61,512 nucleotides of DNA from NCBI GenBank assembly GCA_024405155.1, contig JAKSPC010000007.1, positions 1 through 61,512 of the forward strand, read 5' to 3'. Position numbers and translations under genes: made by a program. The stretch comes from Lachnospiraceae bacterium (GTDB taxonomy: Bacteria > Bacillota > Clostridia > Lachnospirales > Lachnospiraceae). The notes below the pieces were generated by a model, which made no database searches, was not told the origin of the DNA, and saw only the letters and a list, made by a program, of their open reading frames with translations. Below are positions 18,190-27,057 of the stretch, in pieces (positions within the stretch are counted from its first letter, which is position 1; each line of letters begins with the position of its first letter).

Positions 18190-19386
18190 TTATCTGCCTC
18201 CGGTCAGTACCGAATACACTTTCGGCACGTATTTCTTCATGATGACGGACAGCCCGTATGCTGTCCCTATGCAGATGGCGGGCATCATCAGATAGGTGAT
18301 GACGTTTGCCGTCTGATTGCCGTTCAGTCCCGCCGCCGTCTCCAGCGCCCAGATGATGCGGATGATCATGTAGTGGGTGGCGTAGACGAAGAAGTTCACT
18401 TTCATCCAGGGCCGCACCTCTATGCCGCCCTTCTTTTCATATACAAGTTCCACAAGGAAATATACGGCCAGTGCCCCGGCGGCGCGGTAGCCTACTTCGC
18501 AAATGTTCCTTAAGTCCGCGGGAAGCACGCTCCGCACCAGCAGGAATAACGCTGTCGCGGCAACTGTGATAATGAAGCCACGCGCGGGCGGTACCATGCT
18601 TCGGCGCCATTCCGCAGCTTCGGACAGTTCTCGCTTCGCTGCGAAACTCGCTGCGGAGCTGGCGCAGCTCGCAATCCACCCGCGCTGTGCGTCGTCAGGC
18701 AGAGAGGCAGCCGGTAGCGAATCGTGCAGGGCATCGTCAGGCGACGGTGGATTTCGGTGTGTGCCTGCTTCGGGACGAGTAGCAGCTTGCTGCTCCCGAA
18801 GGCCCGAACAGGCACCCCGAAGGGTACCGCCGTCGCCGTATGTGCCGCGCAGCACCAAATAGGCTCCCAGACAGTAGTAGAACAGCGCGTCTTCGTTGCA
18901 GTAGTGGAACGGAAGTTTTGCGTACAGGACCGCCAGTGTAAAGATGGCGGCAAGCAGAATGAGCGCCGCCGCGCGCCCTTTCTTCATTATATAATAGATG
19001 ACCGGTGCCAGGACGGTGATGAGGATGAGCTGGAACATGTACCAGAACACGGGATTGCACCGGTACAGGAATACGGCTTCGAAGATCTCCCCGATCTGCG
19101 CCCGTCCCGTCACCAGATAGATCACGAAATAGATGGCATTCCACAGAAGATACGGGATCACCAGGGTGTTCACCCGGCGCTTCAGCTTCCCTCTGACGGC
19201 TTCCTTTTCGGCAGCCGCGTCATCCGACGGGATCCCCTTCATGAACAGATATCCGCTCAGCATGAAGAATCCGGGCACGGCCACCTGTCCGGGAACATAA
19301 CTTAAGAGTGGCTCCCCTGCGTGGAGCCACACTACAAAGATCGTAAATATGAAACTGGTGAGCAGAAGCTTTTCGTTCTGTTTCAT
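18190..19386 (-). CDS. Membrane acyltransferase (acyltransferase 3 family) with an in-frame repeat insertion
   Basis: This polytopic protein (398 residues) shows hydrophobic segments throughout and the VPGFFMLSGYLFMKG motif typical of acyltransferase-3 proteins, which O-acylate cell-surface glycans. Between about residues 183 and 269 the hydrophobic pattern stops and a Pro/Ala/Ser/Arg-rich stretch appears (for example PPSPDDALHDSLPAASLPDD), which breaks what would be one membrane helix pair (YLVLRGTY ... FIITVAATALFLLV). That stretch is encoded by two oppositely oriented structured repeat elements (18581-18687 and 18740-18838). The insertion is a multiple of three and stop-free, so the reading frame survives. 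Whether the product is active is unknown. Confidence 0.8.
   Translation of the reverse strand: MKQNEKLLLTSFIFTIFVVWLHAGEPLLSYVPGQVAVPGFFMLSGYLFMKGIPSDDAAAEKEAVRGKLKRRVNTLVIPYLLWNAIYFVIYLVTGRAQIGEIFEAVFLYRCNPVFWYMFQLILITVLAPVIYYIMKKGRAAALILLAAIFTLAVLYAKLPFHYCNEDALFYYCLGAYLVLRGTYGDGGTLRGACSGLREQQAATRPEAGTHRNPPSPDDALHDSLPAASLPDDAQRGWIASCASSAASFAAKRELSEAAEWRRSMVPPARGFIITVAATALFLLVRSVLPADLRNICEVGYRAAGALAVYFLVELVYEKKGGIEVRPWMKVNFFVYATHYMIIRIIWALETAAGLNGNQTANVITYLMMPAICIGTAYGLSVIMKKYVPKVYSVLTGGR
18581..18687 (+). repeat. Structured element family (GGCGGTACC/AATCCACC), copy A, inside the acyltransferase gene
   Basis: The outer stem is GCGCGGG/CCCGCGC, followed by conserved GGTACC on the left and AATCCACC on the right, then TGC/GCA and inner stems GCGCCA/TGGCGC and CCGCAGC/GCTGCGG. 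Its apical part differs from that of copies B and C. It is oriented opposite to the host gene. Confidence 0.75.
18740..18838 (-). repeat. Structured element family, copy B, inside the acyltransferase gene
   Basis: Read on the minus strand: outer stem GGCGACGG/CCGTCGCC, GGTACC and AATCCACC internal loop strands, stem TTCGG/CCGAA, stem GTGCCTG/CAGGCAC with a bulged G, stem TTCGGG/CCCGAA and a conserved apical hairpin GGAGCAGCAAGCTGCT. The same layout with different base pairs occurs in copy C at 50384-50483. It faces copy A across about 52 bp. Confidence 0.8.
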
Positions 19387-19388
19387 CT

Positions 19389-20579
19389 TTATTTTTTCTG
19401 CGCTTCCTTATACTCCGCCACTTTATTGGCGATCCTTTCGTAGGGGGCCAGCAGCGGATCCATGGATGCGTTGTGATTCAGGGTATCGATGATCAGCGCC
19501 ACATACTTGGCCAGCTTCACTTCCTTATACCAGGGCTTTTCCACCAGCCCGTCGGGATGATGGATCAGGTCCGTGGTGAATACCTTGTCGATGATGCCGA
19601 ACTCATTGGCCACGTCGAATTTCTCCAGTCCGCCGGTAAAGAGGCCGAAACTTGCGAAACAGAACACTCTCTTCGCGCCTCTCTTCTTTAAGGACTTGGC
19701 AACATCCACCATGGTGCCGCCGGAGGAGATCATGTCATCTACGATGAGCACGTCCTTGCCGGTCACGTCGGCGCCCAGGAATTCAAAGGCCACCACCGGG
19801 TTTCCTTCTGCAGAATAATCTCTTCTCTTATAGAACATGCCCATGTCCAGGCCCAGGTTGTTGGCAAAGAAGATCGCACGGGGCATGCCGGCTTCATCGG
19901 GGCTGATCACCATCATGTGGTCGGTGTCGATGGTAAGATCCGGCACGGAATTCAAAAGTGCCTTGATGTGCTGATGCACGGGGGTCACGGATTCGAAGGT
20001 GGTAAGGGGGATGGCGTTCTGTACTCTGGGCTCGTGGGCGTCGAAGGTAATGATGGTGCTGACGCCCATCTCCTCCAGCTCCTGCAGCATCTGGGCGCAG
20101 TCCAGAGATTCCCGCTCCGTTCTGGCATCCTGTCTGCCTTCATACAGATAGGGCATGATGACGGTAAGGCGCTTTGCCCGGCCGGCGGAAGCGGAGATCA
20201 GACGCTTTAAGTCCGCGAAATGATCGTCGGGAGAATAATGGTTCTCCACGCCGTTTACCTTATAGGTGATGGAACTGTTGGTCACGTCCGAAATGAAATA
20301 CAGATCGTAGCCACGGACGGATTCCTCGAACACGCCCTTTCCTTCGCCGGAACCGAAACGGGGCGTTTTGGAACCGATGATATAGCTTTCGCGCTCGTAG
20401 CCGGTGAACAGAAGATGATCTTTCTCCAGATCGTCACGCTCCGCTCTCCACTTCTCCAGATAATCGTCCACTTCCTTTACGAAGCTTTCCTCTCCTGCCA
20501 GGGAAACGATCCCCAGGGGGCCGAAAGGAACGGATACCGGTTTCTGCTCAGATCTGCCTTTGATTTTTTCTGTACTCAT
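19389..20579 (-). CDS. prs: Ribose-phosphate pyrophosphokinase
   Basis: PRPP synthetase makes 5-phosphoribosyl diphosphate from ribose 5-phosphate and ATP for nucleotide, His and Trp synthesis. The PRPP-binding loop VLIVDDMISSGGTM is near residue 275, and PYLYEGRQDARTERESLD resembles the catalytic flexible loop. At 396 residues it is longer than the usual 310-320, owing mainly to an N-terminal extension. Its start overlaps the dnaC stop (ATGA), so it is translationally coupled to the replication genes. Confidence 0.9.
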   Translation of the reverse strand: MSTEKIKGRSEQKPVSVPFGPLGIVSLAGEESFVKEVDDYLEKWRAERDDLEKDHLLFTGYERESYIIGSKTPRFGSGEGKGVFEESVRGYDLYFISDVTNSSITYKVNGVENHYSPDDHFADLKRLISASAGRAKRLTVIMPYLYEGRQDARTERESLDCAQMLQELEEMGVSTIITFDAHEPRVQNAIPLTTFESVTPVHQHIKALLNSVPDLTIDTDHMMVISPDEAGMPRAIFFANNLGLDMGMFYKRRDYSAEGNPVVAFEFLGADVTGKDVLIVDDMISSGGTMVDVAKSLKKRGAKRVFCFASFGLFTGGLEKFDVANEFGIIDKVFTTDLIHHPDGLVEKPWYKEVKLAKYVALIIDTLNHNASMDPLLAPYERIANKVAEYKEAQKK

Positions 20580-21604
20580 GTTCTGTCTCCTTTGGTGCGT
20601 GCCTTTTTCAGGCGAAGATCCGTTCCGAAAAATCCGATGACGGTGTACCCTCCCATGATGCGGGAAGAAATGCGTTCCCCGTACATGCGGCTTATTTCGT
20701 TCAGATCACAGTTCGATGATATTATAGTTGAAGAACCCGTGGAAAGTCTACGGGAAATCAGCGAAAACAGCCGGGATACGGAAAAATCGGAAATGGCCTC
20801 CGTTCCCAGATCGTCAATGATGAGAAGATCGCAGTTCTCCGCCTTCTCAAGCCGTGAAGCCGTGCCGTCCGGCTCGTCGCCTCTGGCGGCTTTCCGGTAC
20901 ATGTCGAAAAGCTCCGCGGCGCTTACGTAGATCACCGTGTTCTGCCGGTCCATGAGGCTCTTTGCCACGCAGCCGGTCAGATAGGTCTTTCCGGTGCCGG
21001 AGGGCCCGGTAAGAAACAGGTTGTGGGAACCGGGACGGTCGAACTCCTCCACGTACCTGATCATCCAGGGGATCACGTTCTTTTCCATGTAAGCCTTCTG
21101 GGTAAGTTTCCTTCCGGGAAGATCCGGCATGGGCGCGGAATCGTCATAAACGGCGGAAGAAAACTTCTCCATGCCGAAGACGGGAAGAAATCCGGGAAGT
21201 CCGGACTCCCGGTTGATGAGCTCCGCCTCCAGAGAAGCAAAGCAGGAACACTTCTCATTCTCCACGTAGCCGGTATCCCCGCATTTTCTGCAGGTGAACG
21301 ACGGCTCCAGCTGATCCGGCCGGAACCCGTATTCCTTTAACAGATCCTTTTTCGTCTTCAGAAGATCCCGGCGCATCTTCACGCACTCGGACACCTTCTT
21401 TTTCCCCGCTTCCCTATCCTTCGCGAACCGGGCGGAAAGCTCCTCCCGGTTAATGCGCATCAGTTCCTCATTTAAGTCGGAAAGAGCAGGAATGGCCTTT
21501 TCCGCCTCTTCCTGCTTTCTGCTCTGATCCCTGTAAGCGAACGCCCTGCGCCCGTCAAGGACTCTCTTTATTTCGTTGTACTGCTCTGCTGTCAGTGACA
21601 TCAA
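20576..21604 (-). CDS. dnaC: Helicase-loader ATPase DnaC/DnaI
   Basis: This AAA+ protein loads the replicative helicase. It has an N-terminal helical part, a zinc-binding C-X2-C ... C-X-C cluster (CRKCGDTGYVENEKCSC) near residue 105, Walker A GPSGTGKTYL near residue 200 and Walker B LLIIDDLG near residue 262. Length 342. It overlaps dnaD (upstream) and prs (downstream) by four bases each, a tight operon. Confidence 0.9.
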   Translation of the reverse strand: MMSLTAEQYNEIKRVLDGRRAFAYRDQSRKQEEAEKAIPALSDLNEELMRINREELSARFAKDREAGKKKVSECVKMRRDLLKTKKDLLKEYGFRPDQLEPSFTCRKCGDTGYVENEKCSCFASLEAELINRESGLPGFLPVFGMEKFSSAVYDDSAPMPDLPGRKLTQKAYMEKNVIPWMIRYVEEFDRPGSHNLFLTGPSGTGKTYLTGCVAKSLMDRQNTVIYVSAAELFDMYRKAARGDEPDGTASRLEKAENCDLLIIDDLGTEAISDFSVSRLFSLISRRLSTGSSTIISSNCDLNEISRMYGERISSRIMGGYTVIGFFGTDLRLKKARTKGDRT

Positions 21605-22293
21605 TCCACCAGTTTCTCCATGAGATCCTGCATGGCCAGTTTGTTGTAGTCCGTCTTTCTGTCGGACGAAACGATCCTGGGGGAAACGCTCTCCGCTTTC
21701 TTTTTCTTCTTCCCCTGGCGGCTCTTCACGTAATTTCTGGCCGCTTCCTCCGTCCGGATACCGTTGGCGGCCCAGTCCGCGCCGGCTTTCTCAATGTAGC
21801 GCATATCGCCGCCGGCGTTATCCACCGCGTAGGCCACCAGATAATCGATCACCTCTGCGGGAAGGGACAGCCCGTCATACAGATAGGCCAGCACCTGGAT
21901 CTCCGCGTCGCTCATCACACGGGAAAGATAGGTCTGCGCGATGATGAGCAGCTGCCGGAAGGTATCGTCCAGCTTTAAGCGGGCCAGGATCCTGGTGCTC
22001 TCCGCGCCGCGGTAACGGCTTCTCAGATCGTCCGTCTGTGGTCTTTCTTCTTCCTGCCCGGTCATGGTCAGTACGCCTTTCTCCTGCCAGTATTTCACGG
22101 CACGTTCCACATCGCCCTCGGTGAGCATCAGTGCACCGGCCGCTTCGCTTAAGGTAACTTCCCGGGCAGCGTTTCGTAAAAGCCACAGATAGACCTTCAC
22201 GTAATCGCCGTTTGCCTGGGGCATGTATTCATCTATAAATCGATCGCTTACGGGGACTGCTCCCACGGAAAGCGCGTTTTGTACATTCATCAT
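21601..22293 (-). CDS. dnaD: DnaD-domain primosome protein
   Basis: The 230-residue protein has an N-terminal winged-helix-like part (YVKVYLWLLRNAAREVTLSEAA) and a C-terminal DnaD/DnaB domain with the YxxxI-like core (YLYDGLSLPAEVIDYLVAYAV and IEKAGADWAANGI). DnaD-family proteins remodel the origin and recruit the helicase loader, which matches the coupled dnaC gene downstream. GGAG lies 5 bases upstream of the first of two tandem ATGs. Confidence 0.88.
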   Translation of the reverse strand: MMNVQNALSVGAVPVSDRFIDEYMPQANGDYVKVYLWLLRNAAREVTLSEAAGALMLTEGDVERAVKYWQEKGVLTMTGQEEERPQTDDLRSRYRGAESTRILARLKLDDTFRQLLIIAQTYLSRVMSDAEIQVLAYLYDGLSLPAEVIDYLVAYAVDNAGGDMRYIEKAGADWAANGIRTEEAARNYVKSRQGKKKKKAESVSPRIVSSDRKTDYNKLAMQDLMEKLVD

Positions 22294-22372
22294 TTCACTC
22301 CAATGGTTGATGTCTGAATTTTAACACCTGAGGGGTGAAAAGTGAATAGATGAGGGGTTTACGTAAAGATTT

Positions 22373-22487
22373 TGTGGATAATGTGGATAAATCCGAAAAA
22401 GCCTTATAAATAAGGGGTTTCCGTTTTCACTTATCCACAGAGAAACTTTACATAAATAGCTGAACGGCTGTTCACGGATGTTGATAA
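22373..22487. promoter_or_regulatory. Cluster of DnaA boxes upstream of dnaD-dnaC
   Basis: Three perfect TTATCCACA nonamers occur: two tandem on the minus strand (22373-22381 and 22382-22390) and one on the plus strand (22431-22439). A near match (TTATCAACA, minus strand) is at 22479-22487. The intervening sequence is AT-rich (CCTTATAAATAAGG). The cluster lies between murC and dnaD and could be a DnaA-controlled promoter region, a DnaA titration site, or part of an origin. A possible dnaD promoter (TTCACT-N17-TAAAAT, minus strand) lies just downstream. Confidence 0.75.
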
Positions 22488-23870
22488 CTATTCCTCTGTC
22501 AGCGAATCCGCTATTTCTACCACGTTTCCGGCACCCATGGTTATCAACACGTCGCCGGGGGACAAATTCTCTCTCACGTAATTCTTAATTTTTTCAAAAT
22601 CGCCCAGATAAACGGCATTTCCGCCGATCTGATTGATCCGTTTGGCCAGGTCTTCCGAACTGACACCGTAAACGTCCTTTTCTCTCGCCGCGTAGATATC
22701 GGCCACGATCACCTCGTCGCACAGCATCAGCGCATTGGCAAAATCCTTTAAAAGCGCCTTCGTACGGGAATAGGTATGGGGCTGGAAAACCACCGTCAGC
22801 TTCCTGTGGGGATACAGCTGTGCGGCTTTCAGCGTGGCCATGATCTCCTGGGGATGATGGGCGTAGTCGTCGATGACGGTCCAGCCGTCCACTTCGCCTC
22901 TCACCTGGAACCTGCGGTCCGTGCCGGTGTAATACACCAGTGCCTTTGCCGCTTCTTCCGGAGCGATTCCCAGGCGCTCGCAGGCGGCGATGGCCGCCAG
23001 GGAATTGTACACGTTGTGCTGTCCGGGAACGGAAAGCTGCACATGGCAGCAGGGCTCTCCCTTCTTTAACAGCGTATAGGACGCACAGGCCTTGTCATCG
23101 TAAGTAATGTCCTTCGCCGCGTAGTCATAGTCCGCGGATTTACCGAAAGTCACGAAGCCGCACTTCAGATCTTCCAGGAAATACTCCACGTGATGGATAT
23201 CCCCGTTGATCACCAGAAATCCCCGTTCATCCTGGGGCAGCCGCATGATGAATTCCCTGAAGGAATGACGGATGTCGTCGATGTCGCGGAAGAAATCCAG
23301 ATGATCCGCTTCCACGTTCAGCACCACGGAAAGGGTGGGATAGAAACTTAAGAAGCTGTTGCAATACTCACAGGCCTCTGCCACGAAAACGTCGGAGGCG
23401 CCGATGCGGATGTTTCCGCCGATGGACTTCAATACGCCGCCTACGGAAACGGTGGGATCCTTCCCGGCCTCCAGAAGGATCTGGGTGATCATGGAGGTGG
23501 TGGTGGTCTTTCCGTGGGTGCCGGCCACGTTTACGGATTCCCGGTAGTTGAGCATCAGCTCACCCAGAAGCTCCGCCCTGGTCATCAGCGGGATGTGGCG
23601 GCGATATACTTCCTGAAGTTCCGGATTGTCCTGCCGGATGGCAGCCGTATAGACCACCACGTCGGGCGCGTCGATATTGGAGGCCGCCTGACCGATGGTA
23701 ACTCTGGCGCCGGCTCTTTTCAGATTTTCCGTCAGTTCCGATTCTTTCGTATCGGAACCGGAAACAGAAAAGCCCTTGTCCATCAGGATGTCGGCCAGTC
23801 CGGACATGGAGATGCCGCCGATACCGATGAAATGGACGCGGCAGGGTTTATTGAAATTTATCTGATACAT
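22488..23870 (-). CDS. murC: UDP-N-acetylmuramate--L-alanine ligase
   Basis: MurC adds L-Ala to UDP-MurNAc in peptidoglycan synthesis. The UDP-binding FIGIGGISMSGLADIL is near residue 14, the ATP loop NVAGTHGKTTTTSM near residue 113, and the C-terminal domain carries DDYAHHPQEIMATL and FQPHTYSRT. The start at 23870 gives 460 residues, the family length; the longer open frame upstream overlaps the ATPase gene and looks non-coding. It ends at the DnaA-box cluster. Confidence 0.95.
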   Translation of the reverse strand: MYQINFNKPCRVHFIGIGGISMSGLADILMDKGFSVSGSDTKESELTENLKRAGARVTIGQAASNIDAPDVVVYTAAIRQDNPELQEVYRRHIPLMTRAELLGELMLNYRESVNVAGTHGKTTTTSMITQILLEAGKDPTVSVGGVLKSIGGNIRIGASDVFVAEACEYCNSFLSFYPTLSVVLNVEADHLDFFRDIDDIRHSFREFIMRLPQDERGFLVINGDIHHVEYFLEDLKCGFVTFGKSADYDYAAKDITYDDKACASYTLLKKGEPCCHVQLSVPGQHNVYNSLAAIAACERLGIAPEEAAKALVYYTGTDRRFQVRGEVDGWTVIDDYAHHPQEIMATLKAAQLYPHRKLTVVFQPHTYSRTKALLKDFANALMLCDEVIVADIYAAREKDVYGVSSEDLAKRINQIGGNAVYLGDFEKIKNYVRENLSPGDVLITMGAGNVVEIADSLTEE

Positions 23871-23908
23871 GTATTGCCTTTCTGTTGCGGAGAATTCCCC
23901 GCTGTAAA

Positions 23909-25810
23909 TTATTCTTTCCACGCAAGCATCCGCATGGAATTGAGGATGCACAGCACGGTGACGCCTACGTCCGCGAAAACGGCCATCCACATGCCGGTGA
24001 TGCCGAAAGCTCCCAGGATAAGGAACAGCACTTTTATAAAAAGCGCAAAGACGATATTCTGTTTCGCGATCTTCATGGTGTCGCCCGCCAGCCGCATGGC
24101 CTTCGGGATCTTCAAGAGGTCGTCGTCCATGATGACCACATCGGCCGCTTCGATGGCCGCGTCCGACCCCAGGCATCCCATACTGATGCCTACGTCAGCC
24201 CGCTTTAGTACCGGCGCGTCGTTGATGCCGTCACCCACGTAGCCCAGCATCCCTTCCACCTTCTGCTTAAGCTTTTCCAGTTCCGTGATCTTTCCTTCCG
24301 GAAGAAGAGACGCGTGGACCTCGTCCAGTCCCAGTTCCTCTCTGACAGCTTCTGCCGCAGTCTCGTTGTCGCCGGTAAGGAGCGCGATCTTTTTCACGCC
24401 AAGTTGTCTGAGTTTTGCCAGAGCCTCTTTTGCCTCCGGCTTTACGGAGTCCGCAATGAGCACGGTGCCCAGGTATTTTCCGTTTTCCGCCACCCGTACC
24501 AGAGTGCCGGCTTCCTTCGTTTTTTCAAAAGGCACACCGTACTGCTCCATCAGAGCGTCGTTTCCGGCCAGAAGCTCGCTGCTTCCTGCCTTTACCACCA
24601 GTCCTTTTCCGGAAAGGTACTCGGATCGGTCCGCCTTCGGATACTCTCCCTTTGCCTCCGCCAGGATGCTTAAAGCAATGGGATGATCGGAAAGGCTTTC
24701 CGCCGTACAGGCCTTTTTCATAAGCTCTTCTTCCGAAACGCCTGCTGCCGGCATCACCTTCTGCACTTTGAATTCGCCTTTGGTGAGCGTTCCCGTTTTA
24801 TCCGAAGCCAGCGTCCTCATGCCGGAAAGGGCCTCCAGATAGTTGGATCCCTTGATGAGGATGCCGTTTGCGGATGCCGTTCCCAGTCCCGCAAAGAAGC
24901 TTAAAGGTACGGAGACCACCAGGGCGCAGGGGCAGCTGATCACCAGGAAGGTGCAGGCGCGCCGGAGCCACTCCGAAAACGGCTGTCCGGTAAGAAGCGG
25001 CGGTATCACGCAAAGGAGCACCGCGGCTCCCACCACGATCGGCGTGTAGACCCGCGCGAATTTCGTAATGAAGTTTTCCGTCTCCGATTTCCGGTCGGCG
25101 GCTTCTTCGGTCAGTTCCAGCACCCTTGCCACCGTGGAATCCCTGTATTCCTTCTGCACCAGACACTGTAAGGTGCCGGGGCCGTTGACACAGCCGGAGA
25201 TCAGACTGTCACCGGGACCTGCGCCTTGCGGCACGGATTCGCCGGTCATGGACGAAGTATCCACCCGGGAGCTTCCTTCCCGTACTTCGCAGTCCACGGG
25301 GATCCTCTCCCCGGGAAGGATCTGAATGATATCACCTGCCTTCAGGTCTTTCGGATCCAGCGTAACGAGCGTTCCGTCCCCCTCCAGCCTGTGCGCCGTC
25401 TGCGGCACGATGTCCAGAAGAGCCCGGATGGAGTCGTGAGACTTATCCACCGCATAGTCCTCGAACATTTCGCCAATGCCGTAGAAAAGGAATACTGCGG
25501 CGGCTTCCGCGTTCTCTCCCACGAAAAACGCGCCCACGGATGCCAGGAACATGAGGAAATTTTCGTCCAGCACCTCGCCGTGAAAGATTCCGCCTGCGGC
25601 CTCTCTGATCACGCCGGTGCCGCAGAGCAGATAGGGTACCAGGTAGCAGATGAGGTTCACCCACCGGTTTTTGAGGATGGGGAGCTTCACCACGTGCTCC
25701 AGGATCAGAAGTATCCCGAAAATAACGATGGCAAGGACCAGACGGACTTTCTTTCCCCGTCCGTTCTCTTCCTCGCCGTGTTCGTGTTCATGACCGTGTT
25801 CGTGCTCCAT
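23909..25810 (-). CDS. Zn/Cd-type heavy-metal P1B-ATPase
   Basis: This exporter has the metal-site motif SCPCALV near residue 295, the phosphorylation motif DKTGTLTKG near residue 335, the hinge GDGINDAP, and an Asp in the last membrane helices (MAVFADVGVTVL) as in ZntA/CadA enzymes, which favours Zn2+/Cd2+/Pb2+. No ferredoxin-like HMA domain is present; the N-terminus is a short His/Glu-rich tail (HEHGHEHEHG). Length 633. Its ATG overlaps the stop of the upstream TolC-like gene, so it belongs to the efflux operon. Confidence 0.9.
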   Translation of the reverse strand: MEHEHGHEHEHGEEENGRGKKVRLVLAIVIFGILLILEHVVKLPILKNRWVNLICYLVPYLLCGTGVIREAAGGIFHGEVLDENFLMFLASVGAFFVGENAEAAAVFLFYGIGEMFEDYAVDKSHDSIRALLDIVPQTAHRLEGDGTLVTLDPKDLKAGDIIQILPGERIPVDCEVREGSSRVDTSSMTGESVPQGAGPGDSLISGCVNGPGTLQCLVQKEYRDSTVARVLELTEEAADRKSETENFITKFARVYTPIVVGAAVLLCVIPPLLTGQPFSEWLRRACTFLVISCPCALVVSVPLSFFAGLGTASANGILIKGSNYLEALSGMRTLASDKTGTLTKGEFKVQKVMPAAGVSEEELMKKACTAESLSDHPIALSILAEAKGEYPKADRSEYLSGKGLVVKAGSSELLAGNDALMEQYGVPFEKTKEAGTLVRVAENGKYLGTVLIADSVKPEAKEALAKLRQLGVKKIALLTGDNETAAEAVREELGLDEVHASLLPEGKITELEKLKQKVEGMLGYVGDGINDAPVLKRADVGISMGCLGSDAAIEAADVVIMDDDLLKIPKAMRLAGDTMKIAKQNIVFALFIKVLFLILGAFGITGMWMAVFADVGVTVLCILNSMRMLAWKE

Positions 25811-27057
25811 CAGTCAAACGCTCCTTTCAGCGCCCATTCATAGGTATTGGCCGCCTGGGCAAAGGAAAGCGACGCGTTGGATACCGCTGCCTCGCAGCTT
25901 AAACATTCCAGCTCCCTTCCCAGATATTCTGCCCTGCCCAGAAGCCCCAGCGCATACTGCCGCTTTGCCTGGTCCCTGGTAAGCTGTGCCCGCCTGAGGG
26001 AGGTCTGCGCGGAAGCATACAAAAGCTTCTGCTCCATGAGCGAAGCATAGATCTTATCGAATTTTCCGGAAAGTTCCGCCTTCTTCTGATTGACGGCACC
26101 GTCCCGCTCAACGAGCGCGCCGCTGCCCTTGTAGTTTTTCAGATCCGAAATGCTTTCCAGTTCCTTGTTATTGTCAAAAGCCTGCTTTCTGGCGGCTTCC
26201 ACGTCGATCCCGTCATATTTTGCGGGATCCGGTACCGGCACGGGGCCGATCTCCGGCGGGTCCTCCGCCGCGTAGCCGGTCTGCATGCCGATGGCCCTCT
26301 TAAGCTCCGTAAGGCCGTTGTCTACGGTAAGCAGCGTGGCCCGCGCCTCCTGAAGCTGGGCATCGGCCGATGCCACCGCCGCCTGGGTGGCCAGATCCTT
26401 TCCCTGCAAGTCTGCCTGGGTCTGCGCCATGGCTTCATAAAGGGCGATCTGTTTTTCCACCAGCTGCCTGTTCACCAGAAGCTGATGATACGATACCATC
26501 AGACCTTCCACCACCCGGGTGATCTGATCTCTCACCGGCTTTAAGGAATCGTCATACGTCTTTGTGATCATGTGCACCTGGTTGTCCAGCTGCTGGATCC
26601 CCTTTTTGGCCTGCTGCCGGGATTCCTTCAGATAGTTTTCCGTCTGGGAAAGCATTGCCAGCGTCTGGTCCACCGTGGTGCCGCGGGCATCGATGACCAT
26701 GCTGCCGGGAAGGCCGGAAAGTTTTTCCCTCTGGAGCCTGATCTCCTCCAGGTTCTGATCGATGGTATCGATGGACTTTTCCAGGTTCTCCGCGTCTTCT
26801 CTGCGGCCGGAATCCAGATCGTTCACAAACCCTTCCGCCGTATCCGCATACTGACGGTAGGTGGGATTCCAGTATTTCACCAGCGTCTCCACCTCGTCCC
26901 ATTCCACGGTGTGGTCCATGAGCCGGGCATTTTCCTCCCCGTTTTCCAAAAGGGAAGCTGCCGGTCCCACGGCAAGGGAAGCAAAGCTCCATGTGCCCGA
27001 AAGCACTGCCGCCAGCACCAGTCCCGCTATTTTTTTCTTCATGTTTTTCTTCATCAC
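25810..27057 (-). CDS. TolC-like exported coiled-coil protein (second of a pair)
   Basis: A signal peptide (KKKIAGLVLAAVLSGTWSFASLA) is followed by long heptad-rich helices with the repeat layout of TolC-family proteins (two helical halves, each ending in a region like RAQLTRDQAKRQYALGLLGRAEY). Length 415. It is coupled to the TolC-like gene upstream (start and stop overlap) and to the P-ATPase downstream. A Gram-positive cell has no outer membrane for a classical TolC, so a role as periplasm-like or wall-spanning adaptor is only an inference. Family assignment rests on pattern. Confidence 0.65.
   Translation of the reverse strand: MMKKNMKKKIAGLVLAAVLSGTWSFASLAVGPAASLLENGEENARLMDHTVEWDEVETLVKYWNPTYRQYADTAEGFVNDLDSGRREDAENLEKSIDTIDQNLEEIRLQREKLSGLPGSMVIDARGTTVDQTLAMLSQTENYLKESRQQAKKGIQQLDNQVHMITKTYDDSLKPVRDQITRVVEGLMVSYHQLLVNRQLVEKQIALYEAMAQTQADLQGKDLATQAAVASADAQLQEARATLLTVDNGLTELKRAIGMQTGYAAEDPPEIGPVPVPDPAKYDGIDVEAARKQAFDNNKELESISDLKNYKGSGALVERDGAVNQKKAELSGKFDKIYASLMEQKLLYASAQTSLRRAQLTRDQAKRQYALGLLGRAEYLGRELECLSCEAAVSNASLSFAQAANTYEWALKGAFD

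Noticed and set aside
18190-19386. Acyltransferase as a frameshifted pseudogene
   Set aside because: The frame is open throughout and both ends keep family features; only the in-frame insertion is odd.
22294-22487. Chromosomal origin stated as fact
   Set aside because: The DnaA boxes are real, but no dnaA or dnaN is in the window and no skew can be measured, so it is only one of three readings.
22488-24176. Long murC frame with about 100 extra N-terminal residues
   Set aside because: The extra part overlaps the P-ATPase gene and is Arg/His/Gly-rich shadow sequence; the ATG at 23870 gives the family length.
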